From positions 36,757 to 100,756 of the forward strand of contig NZ_RBAN01000010.1 in NCBI RefSeq assembly GCF_003626655.1: a stretch of 64,000 nt of DNA, written 5' to 3'. How positions within the stretch are numbered: the stretch's first letter is position 1; every line of letters starts with the position of its first letter. Position numbers and translations under genes: made by a program. The notes under the pieces were generated by a model. The model did not search any database, was not told where the DNA came from, and was given only the letters and a program-made list of their open reading frames with translations. This DNA comes from Micromonospora costi (lineage in GTDB: Bacteria > Actinomycetota > Actinomycetes > Mycobacteriales > Micromonosporaceae). Shown piece by piece: positions 62,626 to 64,000 of the stretch.

Positions 62626-63798
62626 GTGACCACGACGACCGCTCCGGTGCTGCGCCCGTTGACGATCGGACGGCACCAGGTGTGGCCGCCGGTGGTGCTG
62701 GCGCCCATGGCCGGCATCACCAACGTCGGCTTCCGGCAGCTCTGCCGGGAGCAGGGCGGCGGCATCTACGTCTGCGAGATGATCACCACCGTCGCGCTGG
62801 TCGAGCGGAATCCGAAGACGCTCCGGATGATCGCGTTCGGCGAGCAGGAGCAGCCGCGCAGCCTCCAGCTCTACGGCACCGACCCGGAGATCACCGCCGC
62901 TGCCGTGCGGATCGTGGTCGAGAAGGATCTCGCCGACCACATCGACCTGAACTTCGGCTGCCCCGTCCCGAAGGTGACCCGCAAGGGCGGCGGCTCGGCC
63001 CTGCCGTGGCGGCGCCGGCTCTTCGCCCGCCTGGTCCGGGCCGCGGTGGAGGCCGCGGCACCCGCCGGGGTGCCGGTCACCGTGAAGATGCGCAAGGGCA
63101 TCGACGACGACCACCTGACGTACGTCGAGGCGGGCCTCGCCGCCCAGGACGCTGGCGTCGCCGCGGTGGCCCTGCACGGGCGTACGGCCGCGCAGCGCTA
63201 CTCGGGCACCGCCGACTGGGACGCCATCGCCACCCTCAAGCAGGCACTCGACGTGCCGGTGCTCGGCAACGGCGACATCTGGGAAGCCGACGACGCGTTG
63301 CGGATGGTCGCCCACACCGGCGTGGACGGGGTGGTGGTCGGCCGCGGCTGCCTCGGCCGGCCCTGGCTCTTCGCCGACCTGGAGGCCGCGTTCAACGGCC
63401 GCCCCGAGCGGCGGCTGCCGACGCTCGGCGAGGTGGCCGGCACCATGCGGCGGCACGCCGAGCTGCTGGTCGAGCAGTTCACCGCCGGCTCGCGTACGCC
63501 CGGGCGGGGCGAGCGGGACGGCTGCACCGACTTCCGCAAGCACGTCGCGTGGTACCTCAAGGGGTTCCCGATCGGCGGCGAGCTGCGCCGCGAACTGGCG
63601 ATGATCGAGAGCCTGGCCCAGCTCGACGACCTGCTCGGCAAACTGGACCCGACCGTACCGTTCCCGGTCGAGACCCTCGGCCAGCCGCGCGGCCGCACCA
63701 ACTCGCCGGGCAAGGTGTTCCTGCCCGACGGCTGGCTGGCCAGCCGCGACGACGACAGCGTCCCGGAGGGCGCGGAGCTCGCCGACTCCGGCGGCTGA
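62626..63798 (+). CDS. dusB: tRNA-dihydrouridine synthase
   Basis: 390 residues. FMN barrel: VVLAPMAGITNVGFRQLCREQG, the catalytic Cys in FGCPVPKVTRKGGG, TVKMRKGIDD, LHGRTAAQRYSG, and GNGDIWEADDA with VVGRGCLGRPWLF. Reduces uridine in the tRNA D-loop using NADPH and FMN. GTG at 62626 with TACACT 6 nt upstream and no ribosome site. Confidence 0.94.
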   Translation: MTTTTAPVLRPLTIGRHQVWPPVVLAPMAGITNVGFRQLCREQGGGIYVCEMITTVALVERNPKTLRMIAFGEQEQPRSLQLYGTDPEITAAAVRIVVEKDLADHIDLNFGCPVPKVTRKGGGSALPWRRRLFARLVRAAVEAAAPAGVPVTVKMRKGIDDDHLTYVEAGLAAQDAGVAAVALHGRTAAQRYSGTADWDAIATLKQALDVPVLGNGDIWEADDALRMVAHTGVDGVVVGRGCLGRPWLFADLEAAFNGRPERRLPTLGEVAGTMRRHAELLVEQFTAGSRTPGRGERDGCTDFRKHVAWYLKGFPIGGELRRELAMIESLAQLDDLLGKLDPTVPFPVETLGQPRGRTNSPGKVFLPDGWLASRDDDSVPEGAELADSGG

Positions 63799-63803
63799 CT
63801 GAC

Positions 63804-63863
63804 GCTCCGGCGGTTGGCCATCGGCTCTGGCGGTTGGCCGTCGGCTCCGGCGGTCGGCCGTCC
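63804..63863. repeat. Three 20-bp tandem units after dusB
   Basis: Units GCTCCGGCGGTTGGCCATCG (63804), 63824 and 63844 with two to four differences. A similar ACTCCGGCGGCTGAC stretch covers the dusB stop just before. Confidence 0.85.
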
Positions 63864-63874
63864 CTGGAGACGTC

Positions 63875-63907
63875 GAAGGGCCGACCCCGTGTGGGGGTCG
63901 GCCCTTC
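63875..63907. terminator. Terminator between dusB and the last gene
   Basis: Perfect 14-bp arms GAAGGGCCGACCCC/GGGGTCGGCCCTTC, loop GTGTG; serves two convergent genes. Confidence 0.9.
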
Positions 63908-63935
63908 GTGTTGGTGCGCTTGCTCTGTTTGTGGG

Positions 63936-64000
63936 TCAGTTGGTGGAGTAGCCGCGGGTGGCGATCCAGTCGCCGAGGTGGTCGACGCTGACCCAGTAGG
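63936..64000 (-). CDS. 3' end of a minus-strand gene, truncated by the window
   Basis: Open frame to the edge reading ...YWVSVDHLGDWIATRGYSTN then stop at 63936-63938. Only 21 codons are visible, so no family can be named. The convergent terminator before it supports a real gene. Confidence 0.6.
   Translation of the reverse strand, partial: YWVSVDHLGDWIATRGYSTN

Overview
The window is about 74% G+C by eye, with dense short-spaced genes, GTG/TTG starts and strong third-position GC bias. Gene order matches the actinobacterial block known from Mycobacterium tuberculosis: nadD-rsfS-gpgP-degV-comEA-comEC-holA-rpsT, then lepA, hemW, hrcA-dnaJ2-rsmE, phoH-ybeY-CNNM-era, recO-uppS, zur/smtB and glyS-dus. 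Protein wording (ComEA, DUF6703, DUF6328, GlsB pairs, YkoEDC) and the dispersed GATC-ended palindromes suggest a Micromonosporaceae chromosome (Micromonospora or a close relative). That placement is inference from recognition, not from a search. I see no rRNA, tRNA, CRISPR array, prophage or insertion sequence.

Layout. 1-4.8 kb: aminopeptidase N, an FAD monooxygenase and its upstream PadR regulator. 4.9-16.1 kb: NAD synthesis (nadD), ribosome silencing (rsfS), a phosphatase, DegV, an SDR, DNA uptake (comEA/comEC), holA, rpsT, an aminoglycoside-phosphotransferase-fold kinase and a DUF4240 protein. 16.2-19.2 kb: lepA, then two almost identical GlsB-like membrane proteins with matching stress-sigma-like promoters. 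19.4-22.5 kb: a sugar ABC transporter lacking its own ATPase. 22.6-28.6 kb: MOSC protein, PhyH dioxygenase, lysozyme-like protein, an SDR lacking the usual Tyr/Lys, enoyl-CoA hydratase and hemW. 28.6-43.5 kb: heat-shock block with CIRCE, rsmE, HIT, serine hydrolase, phoH-ybeY-CNNM-CDA-like-era, acyltransferase, DUF4097 lipoprotein, recO-uppS. 43.6-47.7 kb: small proteins, pirin, gnd, thiamine-binding-type protein. 47.9-51.1 kb: ykoEDC ECF transporter under a TPP riboswitch. 51.1-56.4 kb: hydrolase, SIS protein, membrane proteins and a long acyl-CoA dehydrogenase. 56.4-60 kb: zinc module znuACB-smtB-zur with a Zur-like box. 60-64 kb: small proteins, glyS, dusB and the 3' end of one more gene.

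How the genes work together. Translation and ribosome maturation dominate the core (rsfS, rpsT, lepA, ybeY, era, rsmE, glyS, dusB), with DNA replication/repair (holA, recO, comEC) and cell-wall precursor supply (uppS). Regulated accessory units are each preceded by a readable control element: CIRCE (hrcA), TPP riboswitch (ykoE), Zur box (znuA), a palindrome at padR, twin TTGAC palindromes before the catalytically odd SDR, and alternative-sigma-like promoters before both glsB copies.

The two most unusual patterns are (i) at least 17 starts preceded by TANNNT exactly 6-7 nt before the start codon with no Shine-Dalgarno sequence, as expected for leaderless mRNAs, which also help fix start codons, and (ii) five long intergenic palindromes with GATC near the outer end of each arm, two clearly homologous and one lying inside the ykoEDC operon.
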